Program-made: the position numbers and the translations under genes
Assembly: GCF_023897065.1 (NCBI RefSeq)
Contig: NZ_JAMHIV010000053.1
Span: 1-45,662 of the forward strand
Length of the DNA: 45,662 nt
DNA from: Crossiella sp. SN42
Lineage (GTDB): Bacteria; Actinomycetota; Actinomycetes; Mycobacteriales; Pseudonocardiaceae
Direction of reading: 5' to 3'
Notes under the pieces: model-generated
What the model saw: the letters and a program-made list of their open reading frames with translations, nothing else
What the model was told of the DNA's origin: nothing
Database searches by the model: none
Part shown: positions 1 to 7,603 of the stretch, in pieces
How positions within the stretch are numbered: the stretch's first letter is position 1
Layout of the letters: every line of letters begins with the position of its first letter

Positions 1-138
1 CACCGCCAGGTACCCGGGATAACCCAGGCCCTCCAACTGCCGGACAGCGCTTACCGCGTCCGGCAGTGCGAGATCGGCGCGCCCCTGCTGCAACGCCAGG
101 CGGCACAAGGCGGTCCACACCCCCCCCCCCCCCCCCAC
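1..138 (-). CDS. Possible partial CDS, unknown function
   Basis: An open minus-strand frame runs off the left edge. It starts at one of two GTG codons (136-138 or 118-120) and reads WTALCRLALQQGRADLALPD and onward, an alanine/leucine-rich helical pattern that could be part of a TPR-like protein. About 85% of its codons end in G or C, but the plus-strand frame scores nearly as well. No ribosome binding site is visible because a G17 run lies just upstream. A stop at 175-177 closes the frame upstream. Too short to identify. Confidence 0.2.
   Translation of the reverse strand, partial: MGGGGGVWTALCRLALQQGRADLALPDAVSAVRQLEGLGYPGYLAV
120..136. repeat. Homopolymer tract of 17 C
   Basis: Seventeen consecutive C residues on the plus strand (G on the minus strand), lying between the left-edge frame and the 10-bp repeat cluster. 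A run this long is prone to slippage. It may be a real variable tract or a sequencing or assembly error, and the frame of the left-edge ORF depends on its exact length. Confidence 0.9.
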
Positions 139-165
139 CGCCCCGAACCGCCTCGAAAACGTCCC

Positions 166-247
166 TGGGACGGCTCAAGCCGTCCCAAGCCCCCAAGCCG
201 TCCCAGGGCTGACCTGCGATGGGACGCCTGGGACGGCTGGGACGGCT
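166..247. repeat. Cluster of 10-bp direct and inverted repeats upstream of xis
   Basis: The decamer TGGGACGGCT occurs at 166-175, 229-238 and 238-247. Its complement AGCCGTCCCA occurs at 178-187 and 196-205. A partial copy, TGGGACG, lies at 220-226. The first direct and inverted pair forms a near-continuous palindrome with a 2-base centre. The cluster ends 32 bases before the xis start. It is probably a binding region for a regulator or for the excision/integration proteins of the element, although a role as iterons for replication is also possible. Confidence 0.75.
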
Positions 248-279
248 ACCCCCCTCAGTTCGACCACCGGAGGTGCCGC

Positions 280-528
280 ATGAGTACGCACCCGTTGAGC
301 TCGGTTGCTGCCTCCGCAGGCGGCAACCCGATCAAGCTGCTCTACCGGATCGATGAGGCCATTGCGGTGCTCGGACTGGGCAAGACCGCCCTGTACGAGC
401 TGATTCGGTCCGGGCGGCTCAAGTCGGTGCAGGAAGGCCGGGCGCGGCTTATCCCGGCTCGCGCCATTCAGGAGTACGTGGCGCTGCTGGAACGAGAGGC
501 GGGGGTGACCTATGGCAAAACGGCGTAG
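280..528 (+). CDS. xis: Excisionase-like helix-turn-helix protein (Xis)
   Basis: An 82-residue protein with a single MerR/excisionase-type winged helix fold. The core from about residue 22 (LYRIDEAIAVLGLGKTALYE, then LIRSGRLKSVQEGRARLIPA) matches the 'excisionase family DNA-binding' pattern, in which the first helices read DNA and the wing carries basic residues. Such proteins bend DNA beside the attachment site and steer the integrase towards excision. The ATG at 280 has a GGAGG ribosome site 7 bases upstream. The gene overlaps the integrase start by 17 bases, so the two are probably translated together. The order xis-int beside a tRNA gene is typical of actinomycete integrative elements such as pSAM2. 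Confidence 0.85.
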   Translation: MSTHPLSSVAASAGGNPIKLLYRIDEAIAVLGLGKTALYELIRSGRLKSVQEGRARLIPARAIQEYVALLEREAGVTYGKTA

Positions 529-1681
529 CCGCGGAGATGGTGGCCTGCACTACGACAAGACCCGACAGCGCTGGATTGCGTCGGTGACCGTCGGTTGGAA
601 GCCGAACGGCAAGCGGGACGTCAAGAAGGCCAGCGGGGTCACCAAGACCGAGGCCAAGAACAAGCTCGATGACATCCTGCGCGATCTCAAGGACGGCCTT
701 CCCGCGGCCGACGGCAAATTGACGGTTCAGGGGGTCATCGAGAACTGGCTGACCTACGGACTGGTCAAGCAGAGCGCCACCACTGTGGACAAGCTGAGGG
801 CACTGTCCAAGAAGCACCTGTATCCCACGCTGGGGCGAAGAAAAGCCGTCGAGCTATCCGCGGACGAAATCGACGAGGTGCTGTTGGCCAAGGCGAAGGT
901 TCTCAGCACGCGTACCTTGCAGGACCTCCGGGCAATCCTGGTTCGCTCGTTCAACCGTGCCTGGAAGCGGGACAAGGTGAAGCGGAACGTCGCGCTGTTG
1001 TGCGAGGTGCCCACCGGCCGTCCCGGGCGGCCGTCCCGATCCCTGGATTTCGACCAGGCCGAGGCTGTCCTCGTTGCGGCAGAACGGGACAACTCCACAA
1101 TCGGCAACTACATCGTCGCCTCGCTCGTTTCCGGTGCTCGAACCGAAGAAGCTCGAGCGCTGATCTGGCGGGACGTGCATCTCAAGGGCAAGCCTGATGC
1201 GCAGCCGGAGCCGATACCGCCCACGATCGACGTGTGGCGGTCCGTGCGGGCCAGCGGTGACACGAAGACGACGAAGTCCCGAAGGTCGCTCGTGCTTGCC
1301 CACCGGGCCGTGTGCGCGCTGGAATCGCAGCGGAAGATCCAGCGGAAGCAGAAGCAGGAGGCAGGGAAGAACTGGCGGAATACCGGCATCGTGTTCGCCT
1401 CGGAAACGGGTACTCAGCTCGACGCCGCGAACGTCCGCCGCGGTTTCCGGCGCATCCTGAAGGCCGCTGGGCTCAACCCGTACGCCTGGTGCCCGCGCGA
1501 GCTGCGACACAGCTTCGTCTCGCTGCTGTCCGAGAGCGGGCTGTCGCTCGACCAGATCGCCCGGCTGCTGGGGCATTCCGGGACGGAGGTCACCGAGAAG
1601 GTCTACCGGCACCAGCTCCGGCCGGTGCTCCAGTGGGGCGCGGAGGTGATGGACGACATCTTCCCGTCCGACGCCGCGTAG
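512..1681 (+). CDS. int: Tyrosine recombinase (site-specific integrase)
   Basis: A 389-residue phage-type integrase. Residues 1-60 form the arm-binding domain (RWIASVTVGW, KTEAKNKLDD), about 70-165 the SAM-like core-binding domain, and 180-389 the catalytic domain. Catalytic residues visible are Arg210 (GARTEEARAL), a basic TKTTKSRR loop near 251-258, Arg332 in PRELRHSF, His355 (LLGHSG) and Tyr365 (VYRHQ). The usual HxxR motif reads RELR here, with Arg329 in the histidine position, a variant I recall as common in actinomycete element integrases. The start overlaps xis. The gene converges on tRNA-Pro, its likely target. Length and domains look complete, so it may still be active. Confidence 0.95.
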   Translation: MAKRRSRGDGGLHYDKTRQRWIASVTVGWKPNGKRDVKKASGVTKTEAKNKLDDILRDLKDGLPAADGKLTVQGVIENWLTYGLVKQSATTVDKLRALSKKHLYPTLGRRKAVELSADEIDEVLLAKAKVLSTRTLQDLRAILVRSFNRAWKRDKVKRNVALLCEVPTGRPGRPSRSLDFDQAEAVLVAAERDNSTIGNYIVASLVSGARTEEARALIWRDVHLKGKPDAQPEPIPPTIDVWRSVRASGDTKTTKSRRSLVLAHRAVCALESQRKIQRKQKQEAGKNWRNTGIVFASETGTQLDAANVRRGFRRILKAAGLNPYAWCPRELRHSFVSLLSESGLSLDQIARLLGHSGTEVTEKVYRHQLRPVLQWGAEVMDDIFPSDAA

Positions 1682-1746
1682 CTCCGGCGGTGGGTGCCGG
1701 GCCGGATCGGAACCCGTAGTCACCCAGTTAGTCACTCAACAACGAA

Positions 1747-1782
1747 TCAGGGCCGGTCCGCAGCGATGCGGACCGGCCCTGA
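1747..1782. terminator. Perfect 15-bp hairpin between int and tRNA-Pro
   Basis: TCAGGGCCGGTCCGC at 1747-1761 is fully complementary to 1768-1782, with a 6-base loop AGCGAT. It lies between the two convergent genes and can end transcription from both sides. There is no T-run, which is normal for high-G+C actinobacteria. Confidence 0.8.
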
Positions 1783-1783
1783 G

Positions 1784-1861
<78 letters not shown>

Positions 1862-1883
1862 ATTAAGCGGAACGAGAGAAATA

Positions 1884-2846
1884 CTAGCGGATGTTCGCCC
1901 GTACTCCGAATCGGGGGTTCCCACCGGCCCTGAGCAGGCTCGGGTCGGTCTCCGCCGAGCGCGGCACCAGCGTCAACAGGCTCGCCTCCGGCGGGCAGGC
2001 GAACCGCGCGGGCGCGTACGGCGAGGTGCCCAGGCCGGCCGAGACATGCAGCCAGGTGCGCTCGCCCCAGCGGGAGGCGCCCTTGACCCTGGAGCGGTCC
2101 AGGCCGCAGTTGGTGACCAGGGCGCCGTAGCCGGGCACGCAGAGCTGGCCGCCGTGGGTGTGACCGGCCATGACCAGGTCGTAACCGTCCTCGGCGAAGG
2201 CGTCCAGCACGTGCGGTTCCGGTGAGTGGGTCAGGCCCAGGCGCAGGTCGGTGTGGTGATCCGGCCTGCCCGCGATCTCGCTGTACTGGTCGCGGTGCAG
2301 GTGCGGGTCGTCCACGCCCGCGGCCTGGATGGTCAGGCCGGCGATGGTCAGGTTGCGGCGGACGTGGGTGAGGTCCTGCCAGCCGCGTTCGGTCAGCGCG
2401 GCGCGCAGGTCGCGCCAGGGCAGCGGGACGCCGTGCACGCGCTTGGTCTTGCTGGAGGGCAGCAGGTAGCGGGCCGGGTTCTTCGGCCTCGGCCCGTAGT
2501 AGTCGTTGCTGCCCCAGACGAACAGGCCGGGCAGGTCCAGCAGCGGGCCCAGCGCGCGCAGCACCGCGGGCACCGCCTTGGGGTGGGCCAGGTTGTCGCC
2601 GGTGTTGACCACCAGGTCGGGCTCCAGCTCGGCCAGTGCGGCCACCCAGCGCTGCTTGGACTGCTGGCCGGGCAGCATGTGCAGGTCGGAGACGTGCAGC
2701 AGGCGTAGCGGGCGGGCGTTGTCGGAGAGCACCGGCAGCGTCGCGTGCCGTAGCGTCCACATCCGCCGTTCGATCGCGGTGGCGTAGCCCAGTGCCGCGC
2801 CGCCGAGTGCCGCCGTGCCGAGCAGGATCCGACCCAGGGTGTTCAC
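1884..2846 (-). CDS. Membrane-anchored metallophosphoesterase
   Basis: A 320-residue calcineurin-like phosphoesterase. An N-terminal hydrophobic segment (about residues 6-24) probably anchors it with the catalytic domain outside. Metal-binding motifs are DLHM (the DxH motif), GDN, GSND in place of the usual GNH(D/E), and GHTHGGQ near the C-terminus. This is the YkuE-like branch, often acting on phosphodiester or lipid-linked substrates; the substrate here is unknown. In Mycobacterium the equivalent gene (Rv3683) also sits beside ponA2. The GTG start at 2846 has a TACCCT hexamer ending 7 bases before it, suggesting a leaderless transcript. Its promoter is back to back with that of the YqeY-like gene. 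Confidence 0.9.
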   Translation of the reverse strand: MNTLGRILLGTAALGGAALGYATAIERRMWTLRHATLPVLSDNARPLRLLHVSDLHMLPGQQSKQRWVAALAELEPDLVVNTGDNLAHPKAVPAVLRALGPLLDLPGLFVWGSNDYYGPRPKNPARYLLPSSKTKRVHGVPLPWRDLRAALTERGWQDLTHVRRNLTIAGLTIQAAGVDDPHLHRDQYSEIAGRPDHHTDLRLGLTHSPEPHVLDAFAEDGYDLVMAGHTHGGQLCVPGYGALVTNCGLDRSRVKGASRWGERTWLHVSAGLGTSPYAPARFACPPEASLLTLVPRSAETDPSLLRAGGNPRFGVRANIR

Positions 2847-2853
2847 CCTTACC

Positions 2854-2897
2854 AGGGTACGTAATGCGCCGTGGTGGCTTTTTCGCAGGAGTAACCT
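2854..2897. promoter_or_regulatory. Divergent pair of -10 elements for leaderless starts
   Basis: On the minus strand TACCCT (2854-2859) ends 7 bases before the phosphoesterase GTG. On the plus strand TAACCT (2892-2897) ends 8 bases before the ATG at 2906. That spacing puts transcription start at or next to the start codon. No clear -35 boxes are seen. Confidence 0.5.
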
Positions 2898-2905
2898 GCC
2901 TGGTC

Positions 2906-3376
2906 ATGGCGGAGCTGAAGGCGAAACTACAGGCCGATCTGGCCGCGGCGATCAAGCAGAAGGAAACCCTGGTGGTGGCGTCGCTGCGGATGGCGCTCGC
3001 GGCGATCACCACCGAGGAGGTCTCCGGCAAGGCCGCCAGGGAGCTGACCGACGACGAGGTGCGCAAGGTGCTCACCCGCGAGGTGAAGAAGCGCAAGGAG
3101 GCCGCCGAGGCCTTCGCCGGCGCCGGGCGGGCCGAGCAGGCCGCGGCCGAGCGCGCCGAGGGCGAGGTGCTCTCGGCCTACCTGCCCGCGCAGCTCACCG
3201 ACGAGGAGCTGACCGAGCTGGTCGGCCAGGTGGTGACCGAGCTCACCGCGCAGCTGGGCGAGAAGCCCGGCCCCAAGCAGATGGGCCAGGTCATGAAGGC
3301 GGCCAACGCGAAGGTGGCCGGCCGCGCCGAGGGCGGCCGGGTGGCCGCGCTGGTGAAGGCCAGCCTGCTCGGCTGA
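2906..3376 (+). CDS. GatB/YqeY domain protein
   Basis: A 156-residue protein starting MAELKAKLQADLAAAIKQKE and matching the YqeY family throughout. It has conserved TLVVASLRMALAAI, then the charged KVLTREVKKRKEAAEAF helix and the C-terminal helical domain PKQMGQVMKAANAKVAGRAE. The C-terminal part is related to the tRNA-binding tail of the GatB amidotransferase subunit, but a biochemical role is not established. The ATG at 2906 matches the family start. An AGGAG lies rather far upstream (14 bases), and TAACCT 8 bases upstream suggests leaderless transcription. A strong hairpin follows the stop. Confidence 0.9.
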   Translation: MAELKAKLQADLAAAIKQKETLVVASLRMALAAITTEEVSGKAARELTDDEVRKVLTREVKKRKEAAEAFAGAGRAEQAAAERAEGEVLSAYLPAQLTDEELTELVGQVVTELTAQLGEKPGPKQMGQVMKAANAKVAGRAEGGRVAALVKASLLG

Positions 3377-3391
3377 GTCCACCTGAGACGC

Positions 3392-3430
3392 CGAAACGGG
3401 GTCCGTCCACTGTGGACGGACCCCGTTTCG
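3392..3430. terminator. Bidirectional terminator hairpin
   Basis: CGAAACGGGGTCCGTCCAC (3392-3410) is the exact complement of 3412-3430, a 19-bp palindrome with a single central base (effectively about a 17-bp stem with a 5-base loop). It separates the convergent YqeY-like and penicillin-binding protein genes and ends in GTTTCG on one side. Confidence 0.85.
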
Positions 3431-3444
3431 CTTGTGCGCCTTGG

Positions 3445-5889
3445 TCAGCCGCCGCCGGTCGGCTCGACCGGGTCGATGGTGACGCCGCCGCTGGGCGGCG
3501 GTTCGGTCTCACCGGGCGGCGGGTCGGTGGTGCCGGTGGGCGGCGGCACCACGCCGGTGCTCACCCACAGCGTGATCGTCTCCCCCGGCAGCGCGGCGCC
3601 GCGCGGGTTCTGCCCGATCACGGTGCCCTTGGGCTGGGCCCCGTTGCGGTTCTGGGTGGTCACCTTGTACCCGGCGGACTGGAGCTTCGAGGTGGCCTCG
3701 TTGACCATCATGCCCACCACGTTGGGCACCTTGGCCTCGTCGCCGCCGTTGAGGTAGCGCGGATCCGCCCCGGGCAGCTGCTGCACCGGCTGGTTGCCGT
3801 GGATGGCGCCCATCGCGTCGAACCAGGTCGGCGCGGAGACCGAGGAGCCGAAGATGCCGCCCTGGGTGTTGCCGCCGCACAGCCGGGGCGGGTTGCCCTT
3901 GCAGATCACCTGCGGCCGGTTGCCGTCGTTGAAGGTCAGCACCGCGCCCGCGTACTGCGGGGTGGCGCCGACGAACCCGGCGGACTTGTGGTCCTGGGTG
4001 GTGCCGGTCTTGCCCAGCATCGGCCGGTTCCACTCCTTGGGCCGCGCGCCGGCCGCGGTGCCACCGGGCAGGTCGTCCTTGCTCAGCCCCTGCACCATGC
4101 CGTTGGCCAGGCCCTCCGGCACCGCCTGCTCGCACGGGGCCTCGTTGAGCTGGAGCGGCTTGCCGTTGCGGTCCAGCACCTGCTCGATCGGGCTCGGCGG
4201 GCACCACACGCCGCCGCTGATCATCGTCGCGGACACGTTGGCCAGCTCCAGCGTGCTCACCGCGGCCGGGCCGAGGGTGAACGCGCCCTTGTTGTTGCGC
4301 CAGTAGTCCGATTGCGAGCGGTTCAGATCGTCCCGTTTGGACTTGGGGTCCGGCTTCACCCCGGCCACGTTGAGCTGCATGGTCTCCCGCAGCCCCAGCC
4401 TGCTGGCCATGTCGACCACCGGGCCCATGCCCACCCGCTCCTCCAGGATGACGAACCCGGTGTTCGGCGAGGTGGCCAGCGCGGTCTGCAGGGTCATCTG
4501 GGGCGGGTAGTTGTCCCCGGCGTTGCTCAGGCAGTACCAGCGCTCACCGCCACCGGCGGGCGGGCAGCGGGTGGCGCCGCCCTTGAACACCTTGGAGGTG
4601 TAGGAGGTCGGGGTGTCGATGGTGTTGTTGATGCCCATGCCGCGCTCCAGCGCCGCGGCCGCGGTGAAGATCTTGTAGATCGAGCCCGCGCCGAACTTGT
4701 TCGCCGCCGCGCTGGGCAGCGCGTAGGTGGTCTGCCCCTTGTCCTGGTCCAGGCCGTAGTCCCGGTTGGCCACCAGGGCCAGCACCTTGTGCTTGTCCTT
4801 GCCCGGCTGCACCACCGCCATCGTGTTGGCCACCCCGTTGGCGTCCTTGGGCACCCGGCCCTGCACCGCCTTCTTCGAGGCCTGGGTGACCCTGGGGTCC
4901 AGGGTGGTCTTGATGGTGAAACCGCCGCGCTTCAGCGTGTCCTCGGAGTACCCGATCTTGCTCAGGTAGTCGATGACGTACTTGCAGAAGAACCCGTTGT
5001 CCGGCCCCGCGCCGATGCAGCCGTAGGGCGGGTTGCGGAAGTCCGGGCTGGTGCCCAGCGGCTCCTTCTTGGCCGTCTCGGCCACGTCCACCGGGATCCG
5101 GCCCTGCCGCCCCATCTCGCCGATCACCAGGTTCCGCCTGGTCAGCGCGGCCTCGGGGTTGCGCTTGGGGTTCAGGCCGCTGGGCTCGTTGACCATGCCG
5201 GCCAGCAGCGCGGCCTGGGCGATGGTGAGCTTGTCCGGGGTGGTGTCGAAGTAGGTCTTGGCCGCCGCGGCCACCCCGTAGGTGCTCGCGCCGAAGGGCA
5301 CGATGTTGAGGTACCTGGTGAGGATCTCGTCCTTGGTGAGCTTGCGCTCCAGCTGCAGCGCGATGCGCATCTCGCGCAGCTTGCGGGCCGGGGTCTGCTC
5401 CTGCGCCTTGGCCTGCTCGACCTTGTTCGTGGCCACCACGTGCGTCAGGTAGTTCTTCACGTACTGCTGGGTGAGCGTGGAACCACCCTGGGCGACCTTG
5501 CCCTCCACCGTGTTGGTCACCAGCGCGCGCATCGCGCCGCGCCAGTCCACGCCCTCGTGGTCGTAGAAGCGCTGGTCCTCAATGGACACGATCGCGGCCT
5601 TCATGGTGTCCGCGATCTTCTCCGGCCCGGCGAGCACCCGGTACTGGTCGAACAGGTAGGCGATCTGGTTGCCCTGGGCGTCGAGCACGGTGGTCAGCAG
5701 TGGCGGGTCCTTCTGGACCAGATCTGAAGAGATGCTGTCGACTGTGTCACTAGCGCGGTTGGAGACCACCCCCAGCGCGCCCACCGCAGGAAACAACATG
5801 CCGGCGAGTAGCACTCCAGCCAGCACACATAGCCCCAACAACTTGACCAAAGCCGCCCGCACGCCCACGCGGGACAGCGTACGCTTCAC
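3445..5889 (-). CDS. ponA2: Bifunctional class A penicillin-binding protein with PASTA domain (PonA2 type)
   Basis: An 814-residue membrane protein that polymerises and cross-links peptidoglycan outside the membrane. A signal anchor lies at about 12-40. The glycosyltransferase-51 domain has EDQRFYDHEGVD (catalytic Glu104), GGSTLTQQ (135-142), and RKLTKDEIL followed by RYLNIVPFG. The transpeptidase domain has SIYK (Ser403/Lys406), SPN (474-476) and KTGT (627-630). A single PASTA domain follows (about 705-770: VPNVVGMMVNEA to LWVSTG), then a proline-rich tail. It is divergent from the whiB4-type gene, an arrangement known for Mycobacterium ponA2 and for the Streptomyces wblA neighbourhood. Cysteine pairs in the transpeptidase part (441/453, 563/586) could form disulfides. 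Confidence 0.95.
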   Translation of the reverse strand: MKRTLSRVGVRAALVKLLGLCVLAGVLLAGMLFPAVGALGVVSNRASDTVDSISSDLVQKDPPLLTTVLDAQGNQIAYLFDQYRVLAGPEKIADTMKAAIVSIEDQRFYDHEGVDWRGAMRALVTNTVEGKVAQGGSTLTQQYVKNYLTHVVATNKVEQAKAQEQTPARKLREMRIALQLERKLTKDEILTRYLNIVPFGASTYGVAAAAKTYFDTTPDKLTIAQAALLAGMVNEPSGLNPKRNPEAALTRRNLVIGEMGRQGRIPVDVAETAKKEPLGTSPDFRNPPYGCIGAGPDNGFFCKYVIDYLSKIGYSEDTLKRGGFTIKTTLDPRVTQASKKAVQGRVPKDANGVANTMAVVQPGKDKHKVLALVANRDYGLDQDKGQTTYALPSAAANKFGAGSIYKIFTAAAALERGMGINNTIDTPTSYTSKVFKGGATRCPPAGGGERWYCLSNAGDNYPPQMTLQTALATSPNTGFVILEERVGMGPVVDMASRLGLRETMQLNVAGVKPDPKSKRDDLNRSQSDYWRNNKGAFTLGPAAVSTLELANVSATMISGGVWCPPSPIEQVLDRNGKPLQLNEAPCEQAVPEGLANGMVQGLSKDDLPGGTAAGARPKEWNRPMLGKTGTTQDHKSAGFVGATPQYAGAVLTFNDGNRPQVICKGNPPRLCGGNTQGGIFGSSVSAPTWFDAMGAIHGNQPVQQLPGADPRYLNGGDEAKVPNVVGMMVNEATSKLQSAGYKVTTQNRNGAQPKGTVIGQNPRGAALPGETITLWVSTGVVPPPTGTTDPPPGETEPPPSGGVTIDPVEPTGGG

Positions 5890-6102
5890 CCATTTTGGTG
5901 ACCCGATTCACACACTTTCGAGTGCTGGGATGTAACGGGTAGGCAAACCCGTCTTGGACCTGGAACCAGAACCCTCTACAGTCCGTCAACGTCGAACGAC
6001 AGCACACCGGCGGGTGCGCCACTCCCGTGGCACACCTCATGCGGACCTCGGAGCTGGGGAGCACCGAGCGTAGTCGCGACGACGCGTAGGAGCTGGGGGA
6101 AC
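5890..6102. promoter_or_regulatory. Divergent intergenic region ponA2-whiB4
   Basis: A 213-base region of lower G+C that must hold both promoters and the long whiB4 leader typical of wblA-type genes. It contains an inverted repeat ACGGGT-AGGCAA-ACCCGT at 5935-5952. A GGGGGA ribosome site lies just before the whiB4 ATG at 6103. No convincing -35/-10 pair was identified. Confidence 0.5.
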
Positions 6103-6429
6103 ATGGAGTTCAACCAGGGGGACTGGCGAGTGCGGGCCTCGTGCAGGGATGAGGACCCGGACCAGCTTTTCGTCCGAGGTGCAGAGCAGCGCAAGGCCAA
6201 GCTCGTGTGCATGGGGTGCCCCGTGCGGACGGAATGCCTGGCCGAGGCGCTGGACAGTCGAATCGAGTTCGGTGTCTGGGGTGGCATGACCGAGCGGGAG
6301 CGCCGTGCTCTGCTCCGCCGCCGTCCGGACGTCGTGTCCTGGGCGGAGCTGCTGGAGTCCGCCCGCCGCAAACACCTTGACTTCGACGAGGTCGAGGAAG
6401 CCGACTACCGCGTGGGCCTGCCCGGCTGA
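6103..6429 (+). CDS. whiB4: WhiB-family iron-sulfur regulator (WhiB4/WblA type)
   Basis: A 108-residue protein with the four cluster-binding cysteines Cys14, Cys36, Cys39 and Cys45 (C-x21-C-x2-C-x5-C), the turn GVWGG (57-61), and a basic C-terminal segment (ERRALLRRR) that contacts DNA. WhiB proteins carry an oxygen- and NO-sensitive [4Fe-4S] cluster and regulate transcription with the principal sigma factor. Divergent placement beside a PonA2-type protein and the convergent pair of ArsA-like ATPases identify it as the orthologue of mycobacterial whiB4 (redox response) and Streptomyces wblA (development and secondary metabolism). The ATG has a GGGGGA ribosome site. Confidence 0.93.
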   Translation: MEFNQGDWRVRASCRDEDPDQLFVRGAEQRKAKLVCMGCPVRTECLAEALDSRIEFGVWGGMTERERRALLRRRPDVVSWAELLESARRKHLDFDEVEEADYRVGLPG

Positions 6430-6463
6430 TCGCCTCCCGGTTGCCCGGTCACCGACCCTCCAG

Positions 6464-7603
6464 TCACCGACCGGCCAGCCGGGCGCCGATCTCCCGCAGT
6501 CCGTCGATGTCGTGCACATCGGCGGGCAGCGCGGGCACCCCGATCATCGCCACGCCCGGGTGAGCCTTGGTGAAGCGAGCGAGCAGCCTTCGCTCACGCT
6601 CCGCTACGGCCACCCGGTCCGCGTGCAACCGCAGCACGGCCGCGGCCAGCGGCGCCGAACCACCGCGTTCGAGGTCCTCGGCCGCGGCGAGCGCGCGCGA
6701 GGCCGGCAGGTCGGCGAACACCGGGTGGGTCCGGTTGGCGACCAGCCCGGCCAGTGGCATGCCCTCACCGGCCAGGCGGTCCACGAAGTAGGAGGCCTCG
6801 CGCAGCGCGTCCGGCTCCGGCGCGGCCACCACCAGGAACGCGGTGCCCGGCGAGCGGAGCAGCTCGTAGGTGGCCTGCGCGCGCTGCCGGAAGCCGCCGA
6901 ACATGCTGTCGAAGGCCTGCACGAACGCCGAGGCGTCGTTGAGCAGCTGCCCGCCGATGATCGTCGAGATCACCTTGGTGAACAGGCCGAAGCCCGCGCC
7001 GACCAGCCGCCGGATGCCCCGCCCGCCCGCGCGGGCCGGTGCGGACAGCATCCGGATGATCTTGCCGTCGAGCACTGTGGACAGTCGCTGCGGCGCGTCC
7101 AGGAAGTCCAGCGCGGACCGGCTCGGCGGGGTGTCCACCACCACCAGGTCCCACTCGCCGGTGTGCGCCAGCTGTCCCAGCTTCTCCATCGCCATGTACT
7201 CCTGCGTGCCGGAGAACGAGGAGGAAATGGTCTGGTAGAAGGGATTGCGCAGGATCTGCTCGGCCCGGTCCGGCCCGGCGTGGGAGAGCACCATCTCGTC
7301 GAAGGTGCGCCGCATGTCCAGCATCATCGCGTGCAGCGAGCCCTCCGTCCCTTCCGGACGGTCCACCACGGTCACCTCGCGCGGGTGGTTGCCCAGCTCG
7401 GTCAGGCCGAGGGACTGGGCCAGCCTGCGCGCCGGGTCGATGGTGAGCACCACGGTGCGGCGGCCGCGCTCGGCCGCGCGCAGGGCCAGCGCCGCCGCGG
7501 TGGTGGTCTTGCCGACCCCGCCGGAGCCGCAGCACACCACCACCTTGGTCTGCGTGTCGTCCAGCAGGTCGTCGATGTCCAGCAACGGCGGACGGGCGTT
7601 CAC
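6464..7603 (-). CDS. ArsA-like anion-transporting ATPase, second gene of pair
   Basis: A 379-residue P-loop ATPase of the ArsA/Get3 family. It has deviant Walker [10 protein letters not shown] (26-34), a signature [12 protein letters not shown], and switch [13 protein letters not shown] (about 162-174). The middle is hydrophobic and glycine-rich. It matches the second of the two paired ATPases beside whiB4 in actinobacteria (Rv3680 type). Despite the family name, no arsenical channel gene is near, so arsenic export is not supported. A role in redox control or in membrane-protein handling with the partner ATPase is more likely. Its ATG overlaps the partner's stop by 4 bases, implying translational coupling and probably a heterodimer. 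Confidence 0.9.
   Translation of the reverse strand: MNARPPLLDIDDLLDDTQTKVVVCCGSGGVGKTTTAAALALRAAERGRRTVVLTIDPARRLAQSLGLTELGNHPREVTVVDRPEGTEGSLHAMMLDMRRTFDEMVLSHAGPDRAEQILRNPFYQTISSSFSGTQEYMAMEKLGQLAHTGEWDLVVVDTPPSRSALDFLDAPQRLSTVLDGKIIRMLSAPARAGGRGIRRLVGAGFGLFTKVISTIIGGQLLNDASAFVQAFDSMFGGFRQRAQATYELLRSPGTAFLVVAAPEPDALREASYFVDRLAGEGMPLAGLVANRTHPVFADLPASRALAAAEDLERGGSAPLAAAVLRLHADRVAVAERERRLLARFTKAHPGVAMIGVPALPADVHDIDGLREIGARLAGR

Noticed and set aside
2815-5727. Very long plus-strand open frame opposite the penicillin-binding protein
   Set aside because: Its translation is arginine/glycine/histidine-rich low-complexity sequence typical of an antisense frame in high-G+C DNA. The minus strand encodes a complete PBP with all catalytic motifs.
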